DNA of 64,000 nucleotides from Streptomyces tailanensis (lineage in GTDB: Bacteria; Actinomycetota; Actinomycetes; Streptomycetales; Streptomycetaceae): assembly GCF_008386495.1 (NCBI RefSeq), contig NZ_VTHJ01000001.1:302045-366044 (forward strand), written 5' to 3'. The notes beneath the pieces are model-generated. The model was not told the origin of the DNA. It searched no databases and saw nothing but the letters and a program-made list of their open reading frames with translations. Position 1 is the stretch's first letter, and each line of letters opens with the position of its first letter. The position numbers were made by a program, and so were the translations under genes. Shown piece after piece: positions 8,702-17,219 of this stretch.

Positions 8702-8734
8702 GTGGCGTGCGCCCCGCCCCGGAACGCACGCCAC
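8702..8734 (-). terminator. Rho-independent-type hairpin after the glycerophosphodiesterase gene
   Basis: A perfect 10-bp stem GTGGCGTGCG / CGCACGCCAC with a 13-base loop, about 50 bases past the stop of the upstream minus-strand gene. No U-tract is visible, as is usual in Streptomyces. Confidence 0.7.
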
Positions 8735-8786
8735 GGAAGAAGACCGCGTCAGCCCTGAATAGTCCACTCGGCCCTGAGCAGCCTCC

Positions 8787-9659
8787 TCAGCCCTGAGTGG
8801 CCTCCTTGATCACGTCCGGCTTGTTCGTGATGATGCCGTCCACTCCGTAACCCGCCACCCGGCGGGCGTTGGCCGCGTCGTTCACGGTCCAGGTGAGGAT
8901 CTCCAAGGGCTTTCCGTGCGGCCCCTCGAACGCGTGGATCGTGGAGACGTACGCCTGGGAGATGGTCGTGTAGGAGGAGTTGATCTGGTCGGCGAAGGTC
9001 GCATACTCGGGCAGGTCGGCGATGGCCGGGGTGCCGAGGAAGCCGGTCTTCACAGCGGGGCGCAGCTCGTGCACCTTCCGTACCGTGTCCGCGCTGAAAC
9101 TCTGGATCACCAGCCGTTTCCTGAGGTGCCACGGGGTGAGCCAGCCCTCGTTGCTGAGCACCTTCAGGGTCTGCCGCTCGATGCCCGGGTAGAGCTGGGG
9201 GTTCTTGATCTCCAGGACGAGCTTCTGGTGGTTGCGTGACACACGCCTCATGTACTGCTCAAGTGTCGGCACGCGCGCGCCCGCGTAGCGGCTGCCGAAC
9301 CAGCTGCCCGCGTCCAGCCGGGCGATCTCCGCGGCTGTGAAGTCCCGCACGTTCCAGGGCGCGCGCCCGGGGTAGAGCTCCTCGACATTGGTGGTCCGGG
9401 CCAGCGTGGCGTCGTGAAGGACGACGAGCCTGCCGTCCTTGGTGCGCTGGACGTCGTTCTCGACCCAGGCGAAGCCCATGTCGTCGGCCTTGTCGACGGC
9501 GGCCAAAGTGTTCTCGGGCGCGTAGGCGGATGCTCCGCGGTGCGCGACGACCAGCGGATTGTCGGCGTCAGGGGCCGCATGGGCGGCGGAAGTGGGGAGC
9601 AGGAGAACTGCGGCCCCCATGAACGCGGTGGTCGAAGCGGCAACTGCGCGCACGTGCAT
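8787..9659 (-). CDS. secreted glycerophosphodiester phosphodiesterase
   Basis: A protein of 290 aa with a signal peptide (MHVRAVAASTTAFMGAAVLL..., cleavage likely after SAAHA). The mature part starts with the GDPD signature VVAHRGASAYAPENTLAAVDKADDM; the catalytic His of HRG and the His of VLHDATLART are both present, with metal-binding Glu/Asp in WVENDVQRTKDG. It hydrolyses glycerophosphodiesters (deacylated phospholipids, perhaps teichoic acid fragments) outside the cell to glycerol 3-phosphate and an alcohol, serving phosphate or carbon scavenging. The gene ends with a strong hairpin and stands alone. It is divergent from the MHYT gene across about 280 bp. Confidence 0.92.
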   Translation of the reverse strand: MHVRAVAASTTAFMGAAVLLLPTSAAHAAPDADNPLVVAHRGASAYAPENTLAAVDKADDMGFAWVENDVQRTKDGRLVVLHDATLARTTNVEELYPGRAPWNVRDFTAAEIARLDAGSWFGSRYAGARVPTLEQYMRRVSRNHQKLVLEIKNPQLYPGIERQTLKVLSNEGWLTPWHLRKRLVIQSFSADTVRKVHELRPAVKTGFLGTPAIADLPEYATFADQINSSYTTISQAYVSTIHAFEGPHGKPLEILTWTVNDAANARRVAGYGVDGIITNKPDVIKEATQG

Positions 9660-9939
9660 GCGTACTCCTCGCGTCGATCGATCACGGTCAGCTCAAGCGT
9701 GACAGCAGAGGGTCAACGGAAGGAGGGTGCAGGATGGCCACGAATTGAATGGAGTTGCCCAAGTCCGCTCACGGGCACCGCACAAGTGAGGCAAGGGCGT
9801 GTTTCTTTGCCGGAAAAGCGTTCGACCATTCCGGTGGGGGTCATACTCTCTGCGACAACCCTGACCGTTGTGGCGGTCCCGGGGGCGGGGGCATGGCAGT
9901 ACATCCAGGGACGCGACAGGGCGGGAAAGGCAGCCGCGA

Positions 9940-10809
9940 ATGCAGGGCACGGTCGACGGCTTCAGCTACGGACTCGTCACACCGGTGGTGGCCTATCTCA
10001 TGGCCTGCCTCGGCGGTGCGCTCGGCCTGCGCTGTACGACGAGATCGATGTTGGTCGACGGCCGCTGGCGCCTCGGCTGGCTCGCGCTGGGCTCGGCCGC
10101 CATCGGGTCCGGCATCTGGACGATGCACTTCGTCGCGATGATGGGGTTCAAGGTCGTCGAGACCCCGATCCACTACGACGCGCTCACCACCTTCGCGAGT
10201 CTCGCCGTGGCGATCGTCATGGTCGGCATCGGGATCTTCATGGTCGGCTCCAAGGGGGCGACCGGGGCCGCGCTCTTCACGGGCGGCACGATCACCGGCT
10301 TGGGCATCGCCTCCATGCATTACCTCGGCATGGCCGGAATGCGCCTCAACGGCAAGCTGGAGTACAACACGGTCACCGTGGCCGCGTCGGTCGTCATCGC
10401 CGTGGTGGCCGCGATCGCCGCGCTGTGGGCCGCCGCACAGGTCCGCGGATTCCTGTGGAGCGTGGGCGCGAGCCTCGTCATGGGAGTCGCGGTCAGCGGC
10501 ATGCACTACACGGGCATGGCCGCCCTCAAAGTCCACCTGCACAGTGCCGCGAGCGCCGCCCCGGCCGGGGACTCCTCGTCCGCCGAGCTGCTCGCCCCGC
10601 TGATGATCGGCCCCCTGATCTTCCTGCTCCTCGCGGGCGTCGTGGTGATGTTCGACCCGTTCATGATCATGGGCAGGTTCCACGGGAACCCCGTCGAGCG
10701 CCGGCCCGGCATCCCCGCCCAGGCCGCCGCGCACGACTGCCGGCACCCGGAGTCCCGGGCCGGTCACGAGCACGGCGAACGTCGCTTCCGCACCCCGCAG
10801 AACCGCTGA
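9940..10809 (+). CDS. MHYT-domain integral membrane sensor
   Basis: A protein of 289 aa with about seven membrane helices. The three diagnostic MHYT-type motifs appear as [18 protein letters not shown] and MHYTGMAAL near the outer ends of helices, proposed in this family to bind a metal (copper) and sense O2, CO or NO. Unlike many relatives it has no GGDEF, EAL or kinase output domain; a charged His-rich tail ([18 protein letters not shown]) ends the chain. The ATG at 9940 is chosen because the region before it is not membrane-like. Its output partner is unknown. Confidence 0.85.
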   Translation: MQGTVDGFSYGLVTPVVAYLMACLGGALGLRCTTRSMLVDGRWRLGWLALGSAAIGSGIWTMHFVAMMGFKVVETPIHYDALTTFASLAVAIVMVGIGIFMVGSKGATGAALFTGGTITGLGIASMHYLGMAGMRLNGKLEYNTVTVAASVVIAVVAAIAALWAAAQVRGFLWSVGASLVMGVAVSGMHYTGMAALKVHLHSAASAAPAGDSSSAELLAPLMIGPLIFLLLAGVVVMFDPFMIMGRFHGNPVERRPGIPAQAAAHDCRHPESRAGHEHGERRFRTPQNR

Positions 10810-10819
10810 CCGGAGCCCG

Positions 10820-10842
10820 TTGTCAGTGCGGGGTCGTACGGT
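10820..10842 (+). promoter_or_regulatory. PafBC / RecA-NDp type DNA-damage promoter of uvrB
   Basis: TTGTCAGTG, eight bases (cggggtcg), TACGGT: a full match to the mycobacterial LexA-independent damage promoter. The -10 box ends seven bases before the uvrB ATG at 10850. Confidence 0.87.
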
Positions 10843-10849
10843 GGATTCC

Positions 10850-12979
10850 ATGCGGCCCGTTTCCCAGATCGAACGCACGGTGGCGCCCTTCGAGGTCGTC
10901 AGCCCCTACCAGCCGAGCGGCGACCAGCCCACGGCCATCGCCGAGCTCGCCCAGCGCATCGGAGCAGGTGAGAAGGACGTCGTCCTGCTCGGCGCGACCG
11001 GCACCGGCAAATCCGCCACCACCGCGTGGATGATCGAGAAGCTCCAGCGCCCCACCCTGGTGATGGCGCCGAACAAGACGCTGGCCGCCCAGCTGGCCAA
11101 CGAGTTCCGCGAGCTCCTTCCGAACAACGCGGTCGAATACTTCGTCTCGTACTACGACTACTACCAGCCAGAGGCCTACGTCCCGCAGTCGGACACCTAC
11201 ATCGAGAAGGACTCCTCGATCAACGAGGAGGTCGAGCGCCTGCGCCACTCCGCGACCAACTCGCTGCTCACCCGCCGCGACGTCATCGTGGTCGCCTCCG
11301 TCTCCTGCATCTACGGCCTCGGTACGCCACAGGAGTACGTGGACCGCATGGTCCCCCTCAGGGTCGGCGAGGAGACCGACCGGGACGAGCTGCTGCGCCG
11401 CTTCGTGGACATCCAGTACACGCGCAACGACCTGGCGTTCAGCCGAGGCACCTTCCGGGTGCGCGGCGACACCATCGAGATCTTCCCGGTCTACGAGGAA
11501 CTCGCCGTCCGCATCGAGATGTTCGGCGACGAGATCGAGGCCCTGTCCACGCTCCACCCGCTCACCGGCGAGATCATCAGCGACGACCAGCAGCTGTACG
11601 TCTTCCCGGCCTCCCACTACGTCGCCGGCCCCGAGCGCATGGAGCGGGCCGTCAACGACATCGAGAAGGAGCTCGGGGAGCGCCTGGCGGAGCTGGAGAA
11701 GCAGGGCAAGCTCCTGGAGGCCCAGCGCCTGCGGATGCGTACTACGTACGACATCGAGATGCTCCGCCAGATCGGCTCCTGCTCCGGCGTGGAGAACTAC
11801 TCGATGCACTTCGACGGCCGCGAGCCCGGCTCCCCGCCGAACACCCTCCTCGACTACTTCCCGGACGACTTCCTCCTCGTCATCGACGAGTCCCATGTCA
11901 CCGTCCCCCAGATCGGGGCCATGTACGAGGGCGACGCCTCCCGCAAGCGCACCCTCGTCGACCACGGCTTCCGACTGCCGTCCGCCCTGGACAACCGGCC
12001 GCTGAAGTGGGAGGAGTTCCAGGAGCGCATCGGCCAGACGGTCTACCTCTCGGCCACCCCGGGGCAGTACGAGCTGTCCCGCTCCGACGGTCATGTCGAA
12101 CAGATCATCCGCCCCACCGGCCTGGTCGACCCCGAGGTCGTCGTCAAGCCCACCGAGGGTCAGATCGACGACCTGGTGCACGAGATCCGCAAGCGCACCG
12201 AGAAGGACGAGCGCGTCCTGGTCACCACACTCACCAAGAAGATGGCCGAGGACCTCACCGACTACTTCCTGGAACTGGGCATCCAGGTCCGCTACCTCCA
12301 CAGCGACGTCGACACCCTGCGCCGCGTCGAGTTGCTGCGCGAGCTGCGCGCCGGCGACTACGACGTCCTGGTCGGCATCAACCTCCTCAGGGAGGGCCTC
12401 GACCTCCCCGAGGTGTCCCTGGTGGCGATTCTGGACGCCGACAAGGAGGGTTTCCTGCGCTCCGGGACCTCACTGATCCAGACCATCGGCCGGGCGGCGC
12501 GCAATGTCTCCGGTCAGGTCCACATGTACGCAGACAAGATCACCCCGGCGATGGCGAAGGCCATCGACGAGACCAACCGCCGCCGGGAGAAGCAGGTCGC
12601 GTACAACAAGGCCAACGGCATCGACCCGCAGCCGCTCCGCAAGAAGATCAACGACATCGTCGCGCAGATCGCCCGCGAGGACGTCGACACCGAGCAGTTG
12701 CTCGGCACGGGCTACCGCAAGGGCAAGGACGGCAAGGGCGCCAAGGCCCCCGTTCCCTCCCTCGGGAGCAAGGCGGCCAAGTCCGCCAAGGGCAAGGCCA
12801 AGGAGACCGTCCCGACCGACCGGCCCGCGGCCGACCTGGCCGAGCAGATCGAGGAGATGACCGAGCGGATGCGCGCGGCCGCCGCCGACCTGCAGTTCGA
12901 GATCGCCGCCCGGCTGCGCGACGAGGTCTCCGAGATGAAGAAGGAACTGCGGCAGATGAAGGAGGCGGGCCTCGCCTGA
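10850..12979 (+). CDS. uvrB: excinuclease ABC subunit UvrB
   Basis: A protein of 709 aa, full length. Walker [14 protein letters not shown] is near residue 50; the beta-hairpin segment with [12 protein letters not shown] (about 93-104) inserts between DNA strands; the DESHVTVPQ Walker B box is near residue 345; helicase motif VI appears as QTIGRAARN; the C-terminal UVR motif ([28 protein letters not shown]) at about 662-690 contacts UvrC. It verifies damage and loads UvrC in nucleotide excision repair. I choose the ATG at 10850 ([17 protein letters not shown]) rather than the upstream in-frame GTG at 10820, because the latter lies inside the promoter. No ribosome site is visible, which fits a leaderless damage-inducible transcript. 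Confidence 0.97.
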   Translation: MRPVSQIERTVAPFEVVSPYQPSGDQPTAIAELAQRIGAGEKDVVLLGATGTGKSATTAWMIEKLQRPTLVMAPNKTLAAQLANEFRELLPNNAVEYFVSYYDYYQPEAYVPQSDTYIEKDSSINEEVERLRHSATNSLLTRRDVIVVASVSCIYGLGTPQEYVDRMVPLRVGEETDRDELLRRFVDIQYTRNDLAFSRGTFRVRGDTIEIFPVYEELAVRIEMFGDEIEALSTLHPLTGEIISDDQQLYVFPASHYVAGPERMERAVNDIEKELGERLAELEKQGKLLEAQRLRMRTTYDIEMLRQIGSCSGVENYSMHFDGREPGSPPNTLLDYFPDDFLLVIDESHVTVPQIGAMYEGDASRKRTLVDHGFRLPSALDNRPLKWEEFQERIGQTVYLSATPGQYELSRSDGHVEQIIRPTGLVDPEVVVKPTEGQIDDLVHEIRKRTEKDERVLVTTLTKKMAEDLTDYFLELGIQVRYLHSDVDTLRRVELLRELRAGDYDVLVGINLLREGLDLPEVSLVAILDADKEGFLRSGTSLIQTIGRAARNVSGQVHMYADKITPAMAKAIDETNRRREKQVAYNKANGIDPQPLRKKINDIVAQIAREDVDTEQLLGTGYRKGKDGKGAKAPVPSLGSKAAKSAKGKAKETVPTDRPAADLAEQIEEMTERMRAAAADLQFEIAARLRDEVSEMKKELRQMKEAGLA

Positions 12980-12995
12980 CGGCCGCCGAGGGCGC

Positions 12996-13030
12996 CCGGG
13001 GGAGGGGACCAGAGGGGACCTGGCCCCCGG
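12996..13030 (+). terminator. terminator hairpin after uvrB
   Basis: CCGGGGG (12996-13002) pairs with CCCCCGG (13024-13030), and the flanking GCGC/CGCG bases can extend the stem past a one-base bulge. It lies 17 bases past the uvrB stop and before the promoter of the next gene. Confidence 0.5.
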
Positions 13031-13083
13031 CGCGGGCGCGCTGTGTTGCAAGACCGACACAAAGTGCGACACAGGCTGCGGCA

Positions 13084-13106
13084 TTGTCAGTGCCGCTGCG
13101 TAAGGT
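13084..13106 (+). promoter_or_regulatory. PafBC / RecA-NDp type DNA-damage promoter of the terD operon
   Basis: TTGTCAGTG, eight bases (ccgctgcg), TAAGGT: a full match to the damage-promoter consensus. It predicts a transcript starting near 13113 and a leader of about 50 bases before the GTG at 13164. Confidence 0.83.
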
Positions 13107-13163
13107 GCTGCACATCCGTGGACTCCGCGGCAACAGGGGACCGCTCGAGAGGGGAATCAGCGC

Positions 13164-13742
13164 GTGACCGTCAACATGACCAAGGGTCAGGCCATCAGTC
13201 TGCAGAAGAACGACGGAGGCACTCTGACCGCGGTGCGTATGGGTCTCGGCTGGCAGGCTGCCCCCAGGCGCGGCCTGTTCGGGTCCCGCACCCGGGAGAT
13301 CGACCTCGACGCCTCAGCCGTCCTGTTCGCCGACAAGCAGCCGGTCGACGTCGTCTTCTTCCGTCACCTGGTGAGCGACGACGGCTCGGTCCGCCACACC
13401 GGCGACAACCTGGTCGGCGGTGTCGGTCAGGGCGGCGACGACGAGGCGATCCTCGTCGACCTAGCGCGCGTCCCGGTCCACATCGACCAGATCATCTTCA
13501 CCGTGAACTCCTTCACGGGCCAGACCTTCCAGGAAGTGCAGAACGCGTTCTGCCGCCTGGTCGACGAGACGAACGGCCAGGAGCTCGCCCGCTACACCCT
13601 CGCGGGCGGCGGCAACTACACGGCCCAGATCATGGCGAAGGTCCACCGCTCCGGCGCGAACTGGACCATGACCGCCATCGGCACACCGGCCAACGGCCGA
13701 ACCTTCCAGGACCTGATGCCCGCGATCCTGCCGGTCCTGTAG
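13164..13742 (+). CDS. TerD-family tellurium/stress protein
   Basis: A single TerD domain of 192 aa. The calcium-binding acidic segments typical of the family are seen as REIDLDASAVLF near residue 45 and GGDDEAILVDLARVP (about 94-108), with the middle HLVSDDGSVRHTGDNL. TerD proteins bind Ca2+ and form part of stress-response complexes whose chemistry is still unsettled; in streptomycetes several copies affect differentiation. The GTG at 13164 follows GAGAGGGGA by eight bases. A second, larger TerD-like gene starts 45 bases after the stop, so they are likely co-transcribed. The upstream damage-type promoter suggests induction together with the uvr genes. Confidence 0.9.
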   Translation: MTVNMTKGQAISLQKNDGGTLTAVRMGLGWQAAPRRGLFGSRTREIDLDASAVLFADKQPVDVVFFRHLVSDDGSVRHTGDNLVGGVGQGGDDEAILVDLARVPVHIDQIIFTVNSFTGQTFQEVQNAFCRLVDETNGQELARYTLAGGGNYTAQIMAKVHRSGANWTMTAIGTPANGRTFQDLMPAILPVL

Positions 13743-13787
13743 GCAGCCGAGGCACCACGCACCGAGCGACACAGGGGGACGAAGTCG

Positions 13788-15851
13788 ATGACGGCCGAGC
13801 TGGTCCGGGGGCAGAACCATCCGCTGCCCGAGGTCCGACTGGAGATCCGCGTCTCGGCCGGTACGCCGGTCGTGGCCGGGGCCACCCTCGGCGACGAGCA
13901 GGGCCGGGTGCGCGGAGTGGAGTGGGTGGCTCATCCGGGCGCGCCCACCCTGCCGGGCCTCGAGGTCTCCAAGCAGGCGGCCGCCGACCACCGCCTCGCC
14001 GTGGACCTGGAGGCCCTGTCGCCGTCCGTGCACCGGGTGATCGTGCTGCTCGCGCTGCCGCCCGGGACCGGCGGCCCGGTGCGCTTCGGTGCCGTCGCCG
14101 CCCCCTTCGTCGCGGTCACCGGCCTCGACGGCACCGAGGTCGCCAGTTACACGATCACCGGTCTGGACGCCGAGTCGGCCGTCGTCGCCCTGGTGTTGTA
14201 CCGCAGGCAGGGCGTCTGGAAGGTCCGCGCGGTCGGCCAGGGGTACGCGGGCGGTCTCGCGGAGCTGCTCACCGACCAAGGCCTGCCCGAGGCCCGGCAG
14301 TTGGCGGGCAGCATCCATGAGGCGGTGGCCCAGGGCCTCGCCCGCTCGGTGGCCGCACCTCCGCCCCGCCTGCCGGACGCGGGCCGACCCCGGCAGACCG
14401 CATCCCCGACGCCGGGCCCGGACCAGACCCACGGCACCACACCCCAGGGCGTCTCTGGTAACACCTCGCCGACGCAGGGCCCTCAGACCACATCGCCGTA
14501 CGGCACGTCCCCGTACGGGGATTCCGGGGCGCGGGACGCCTCACGGCCCGACCACGCCTCCGCCCAGCACGGCGGCCCGGCACCGGCGGACCCGCCCACC
14601 GGCACACCGCCCGCCCCGCCCACGGCCGGCGGCCCCGTCGACTACACGCACCCCGGGCGACAGACGACAGCGCCGCCACCGCCCCCGCCGACCGCGCCTC
14701 CCGCCCAGCCCGGGCAGCCCAGCCAGCCCGTCGCGGGGGACGCGACCGGCTGGTCCATGGACGAGCGGCTCTACAACCAGGTGTGGGGCATGTTCGAGGA
14801 CCTGGCCCGCACCACGGCCGCGTACCGCAGTGCCGTCGACTTCGCCGAGTCGCGTATGGAACAGGAGCTGGACAAGGTCCTTTCCGACCCGCGCAGCCGC
14901 ATAGGCGGGCAGGGCGACGCCGCGCGCGAGGCCGCCCGCGCCAAGCACGCCGAACTCGTCGACCAGGCCAGGGTCGCCCTCGACCGGGATCTCGCCCAGC
15001 TCCGGGCCGAGGTCGACGTCGTCGAACCCGCGCTGCCCGCGGCGTTCGCGAGCTGGGACAACCCGGTGTGGCACGGCTACCGGGTGCCGATGGAGATACC
15101 GATGGCCCTGCGCCTGGGCGACCTGCATCTGCCCGAGAGCGAGGACGTCCGCATCCCGATGCTGGTCCGGCTGCCGCTGGAGCGCGGCCTGTGGATCGAC
15201 AGCGGTCCCTCCGGCTCCCACGACTCGCTCGCCGACTCCGACGAACTGCGCGGCCTCGCGCTGGACACGGCGGTGGCGCTCGCCGCGCGGCTGCTCGCGG
15301 TCTACCCGCCGGGCGACTTCGGGGTGCACGTCATCGACCCGGCCGGAGCCGGGGCCTCCGCGCTCGCGCCGCTCGTCCAGGCCGGTGTCCTCGCCGGACC
15401 GCCCGCCGCCGGAGCCGCAGGAGTCGCGGACGTCCTGGGACGGCTCACCCAGCGGGTCGACCTCGTCCACATGGCGGTGCGCGGTGGTGCGGCCGACTCC
15501 TTGCCCCCGGGCTTCGACACGGCCGAGCAGTTGCTGATCGTCAATGACTTCCCGCACGGGTTCGACGACCGTGCCGTGACCCAGCTGCGCTACCTCGCGG
15601 ACGAGGGCCCGGCCGTCGGCGTCCACCTGATGATGGTCGCCGACCGGCAGGACGCCGCCGCCTACGGGCCGTTGCTCGACCCGCTGTGGCGTTCGCTGAT
15701 GCGACTCACGCCCACCCCCGACGACCACCTGGCCGACCCCTGGGTCGGGCACGCGTGGACGTACGAGCCCTCGCGTGTCCCGCCCGGCAGCCGGGTCCTC
15801 CAGCAGGTGCTGACCCAGGTCGCGGAGGCCCGCCGCTCCTGGAACCGGTGA
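13788..15851 (+). CDS. large two-part TerD-like protein with proline-rich linker
   Basis: A protein of 687 aa. Residues 1 to about 190 form a TerD-like beta-sandwich (LVRGQNHPLPEVRLEIRVSAG, with QAAADHRLAVDLEALSPSV and VALVLYRRQGVWKVRAVG). About 130 residues of Pro/Gly/Thr-rich sequence follow (180-320). The C-terminal half (about 320-685) is alpha/beta and includes MEIPMALRLGDLHLP, IPMLVRLPLERGLWIDS and a LIVNDFPHGFDDRAVTQLRYLADEGPAVGVHLMMVAD segment. That last segment resembles the FtsK/SpoIIIE ATPase fold around the Walker B position, but I see no P-loop GKS, so if related it has lost ATP binding. Function unknown; it probably works with the upstream TerD protein. Confidence 0.75.
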   Translation: MTAELVRGQNHPLPEVRLEIRVSAGTPVVAGATLGDEQGRVRGVEWVAHPGAPTLPGLEVSKQAAADHRLAVDLEALSPSVHRVIVLLALPPGTGGPVRFGAVAAPFVAVTGLDGTEVASYTITGLDAESAVVALVLYRRQGVWKVRAVGQGYAGGLAELLTDQGLPEARQLAGSIHEAVAQGLARSVAAPPPRLPDAGRPRQTASPTPGPDQTHGTTPQGVSGNTSPTQGPQTTSPYGTSPYGDSGARDASRPDHASAQHGGPAPADPPTGTPPAPPTAGGPVDYTHPGRQTTAPPPPPPTAPPAQPGQPSQPVAGDATGWSMDERLYNQVWGMFEDLARTTAAYRSAVDFAESRMEQELDKVLSDPRSRIGGQGDAAREAARAKHAELVDQARVALDRDLAQLRAEVDVVEPALPAAFASWDNPVWHGYRVPMEIPMALRLGDLHLPESEDVRIPMLVRLPLERGLWIDSGPSGSHDSLADSDELRGLALDTAVALAARLLAVYPPGDFGVHVIDPAGAGASALAPLVQAGVLAGPPAAGAAGVADVLGRLTQRVDLVHMAVRGGAADSLPPGFDTAEQLLIVNDFPHGFDDRAVTQLRYLADEGPAVGVHLMMVADRQDAAAYGPLLDPLWRSLMRLTPTPDDHLADPWVGHAWTYEPSRVPPGSRVLQQVLTQVAEARRSWNR

Positions 15852-15949
15852 CCGCCGTACCCTTCCCCAAGTCCTCGTAAAGCCGCCTGACCAGTGGTTT
15901 TGATACTTCCTTTGCCTTACCCTTTACCTTTTCTTGGTGAATGGGTATG

Positions 15950-16112
15950 CTCTTTTGAGCGGAGGGGAGTACTCCCTACTTGCTGCGGCGTACCCGTCAA
16001 TACGGATCAGGACAGATCCCGGGGCGTCGGCCCGGCGGCACCAGGCGTTGTGGAACGCCCTGGAGGACCGGGTGGAAGAGACCTCCGGTAGCGACGACGC
16101 TGACATTTGCCG
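15950..16112 (+). promoter_or_regulatory. yybP-ykoY-type manganese riboswitch upstream of terC
   Basis: Three conserved elements of this riboswitch class appear in the right order: GGGGAGTA (15964-15971), CGTCAATACG (15995-16004) and TGACATTTGCC (16101-16111). The bases flanking the first and last blocks can form a short closing helix (GCG near 15959 with CGC before 16101). A nested hairpin (CCAGGCGTT / AACGCCCTGG, 16041-16063) lies inside a CCCGG/CCGGG arm. The class senses Mn2+ and often controls TerC-type and Mn-export genes. An AT-rich stretch at 15897-15955 is the likely promoter region. Immediately downstream, CCGGAGG at the ribosome site can pair with CCTCCGG at 16082-16088, suggesting translational control. 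Confidence 0.75.
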
Positions 16113-16133
16113 TTACGTACTGCCGGAGGCGCA

Positions 16134-17135
16134 GTGGATGTTTCCACGACCCTATGGGTCCTGACTGTTGTGGGCCTTGCCGCCCTCATCGCGGTCGACT
16201 TCTTCATCGGCCGCAAGCCCCATGACGTGTCCATCAAGGAAGCCGGAATCTGGACGGTCGTCTGGATCGTCCTGGCTGCCCTCTTCGGACTCGGGCTGCT
16301 CGTCTTCGCCGGCGGCCAGCCGGCCGGAGAGTTCTTCGCGGGCTTCATCACCGAGAAGTCCCTGAGCGTCGACAACCTCTTCGTCTTCGTCCTGATCATG
16401 GCGAAGTTCTCGGTGCCCTCGAAGTACCAGCAGAGGGTGCTGCTCGTCGGTGTGCTGATAGCCCTGGTGCTCCGCGCGATATTCATCGCCGCGGGCGCGG
16501 CGATCATCGCCAGCTTCTCCTGGGTCTTCTACATCTTCGGCGCGTTCCTGATCTACACCGCCTGGAAGCTGATCCAGGAGGCCAAGGCCGACGAGCCGGA
16601 AGAGGAGTACGAGGAGAACAAGCTGCTCAAGGCCGCCGAGAAGCGCTTCGGCGTGGCCGACAGGTACCACGGCACCAAGCTGTGGATCGAGCAGAACGGT
16701 AAGCGCGTCATGACGCCGATGCTGGTCGTCATGCTCGCCATCGGCACCACGGACGTGCTCTTTGCCCTGGACTCGATCCCGGCGATCTTCGGCCTGACCC
16801 AGGACCCGTACATCGTGTTCACGGCCAACGCGTTCGCGCTGATGGGCCTCAGGCAGCTGTACTTCCTGATCGGCGGCCTGCTGAAGAAGCTGGTCCACCT
16901 GTCCTACGGCCTGTCGGTCATCCTCGGCTTCATCGGCGTGAAGCTTGTGCTGCACGCGCTGCACGAGTCCGGTGTCCACGTGCCCGAGATCTCCATCCCG
17001 GTCTCGCTCGGCGTGATCTGCGCCGTCCTGATCGTCACCACGATCACCAGCCTGATCGCCTCCAAGAAGCAGGCGCAGGCCGAGGCCGAGCAGGAGAAGG
17101 CCGAAGGCGCCGAGAAGGACAGCATCGAGGCCTGA
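16134..17135 (+). CDS. terC: TerC-family integral membrane protein
   Basis: A protein of 333 aa with about eight membrane helices and the TerC family motifs: FFIGRKPHDVSIKEA near residue 20, EKSLSVDNLFVFVLIMAKF (about 73-91, acidic metal-binding helix) and AIGTTDVLFALDSIPAIFGLTQDPYIVFTANAFALMGLRQLYFL (about 200-245), each with conserved acidic residues in membrane segments. Recent work links the family to Mn2+ handling and metalation of secreted proteins. The GTG at 16134 (VDVSTTLWVLTVVG) follows CGGAGG by four bases; a longer reading adds non-conserved residues. The likely manganese riboswitch in front strengthens a Mn2+ role over tellurite. A strong hairpin follows the gene. Confidence 0.93.
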   Translation: MDVSTTLWVLTVVGLAALIAVDFFIGRKPHDVSIKEAGIWTVVWIVLAALFGLGLLVFAGGQPAGEFFAGFITEKSLSVDNLFVFVLIMAKFSVPSKYQQRVLLVGVLIALVLRAIFIAAGAAIIASFSWVFYIFGAFLIYTAWKLIQEAKADEPEEEYEENKLLKAAEKRFGVADRYHGTKLWIEQNGKRVMTPMLVVMLAIGTTDVLFALDSIPAIFGLTQDPYIVFTANAFALMGLRQLYFLIGGLLKKLVHLSYGLSVILGFIGVKLVLHALHESGVHVPEISIPVSLGVICAVLIVTTITSLIASKKQAQAEAEQEKAEGAEKDSIEA

Positions 17136-17152
17136 CAGCGGCCGACACCACA

Positions 17153-17191
17153 CTCCGGGTCCACCTCGTGCTGTTCGAGGCGGACCCGGAG
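17153..17191. terminator. bidirectional terminator between convergent terC and MFS genes
   Basis: CTCCGGGTCC-A-CCTCG (17153-17168) pairs with CGAGG-C-GGACCCGGAG (17176-17191): 15 base pairs with one mismatch and a 7-base loop, between two genes that face each other. Confidence 0.88.
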
Positions 17192-17219
17192 TCGGCGGTG
17201 CATCCGTAGCAGCCGTCGC

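Noticed and set aside
10823..12301. Long open frame opposite uvrB
   Set aside because: Shadow frame: rich in Val, Asp, Glu and Leu by codon-position bias, with no motif and no ribosome site, while uvrB is certain.
15894..16225. Small open frames between the TerD-like gene and terC
   Set aside because: They coincide with the structured riboswitch region and do not encode recognisable protein.
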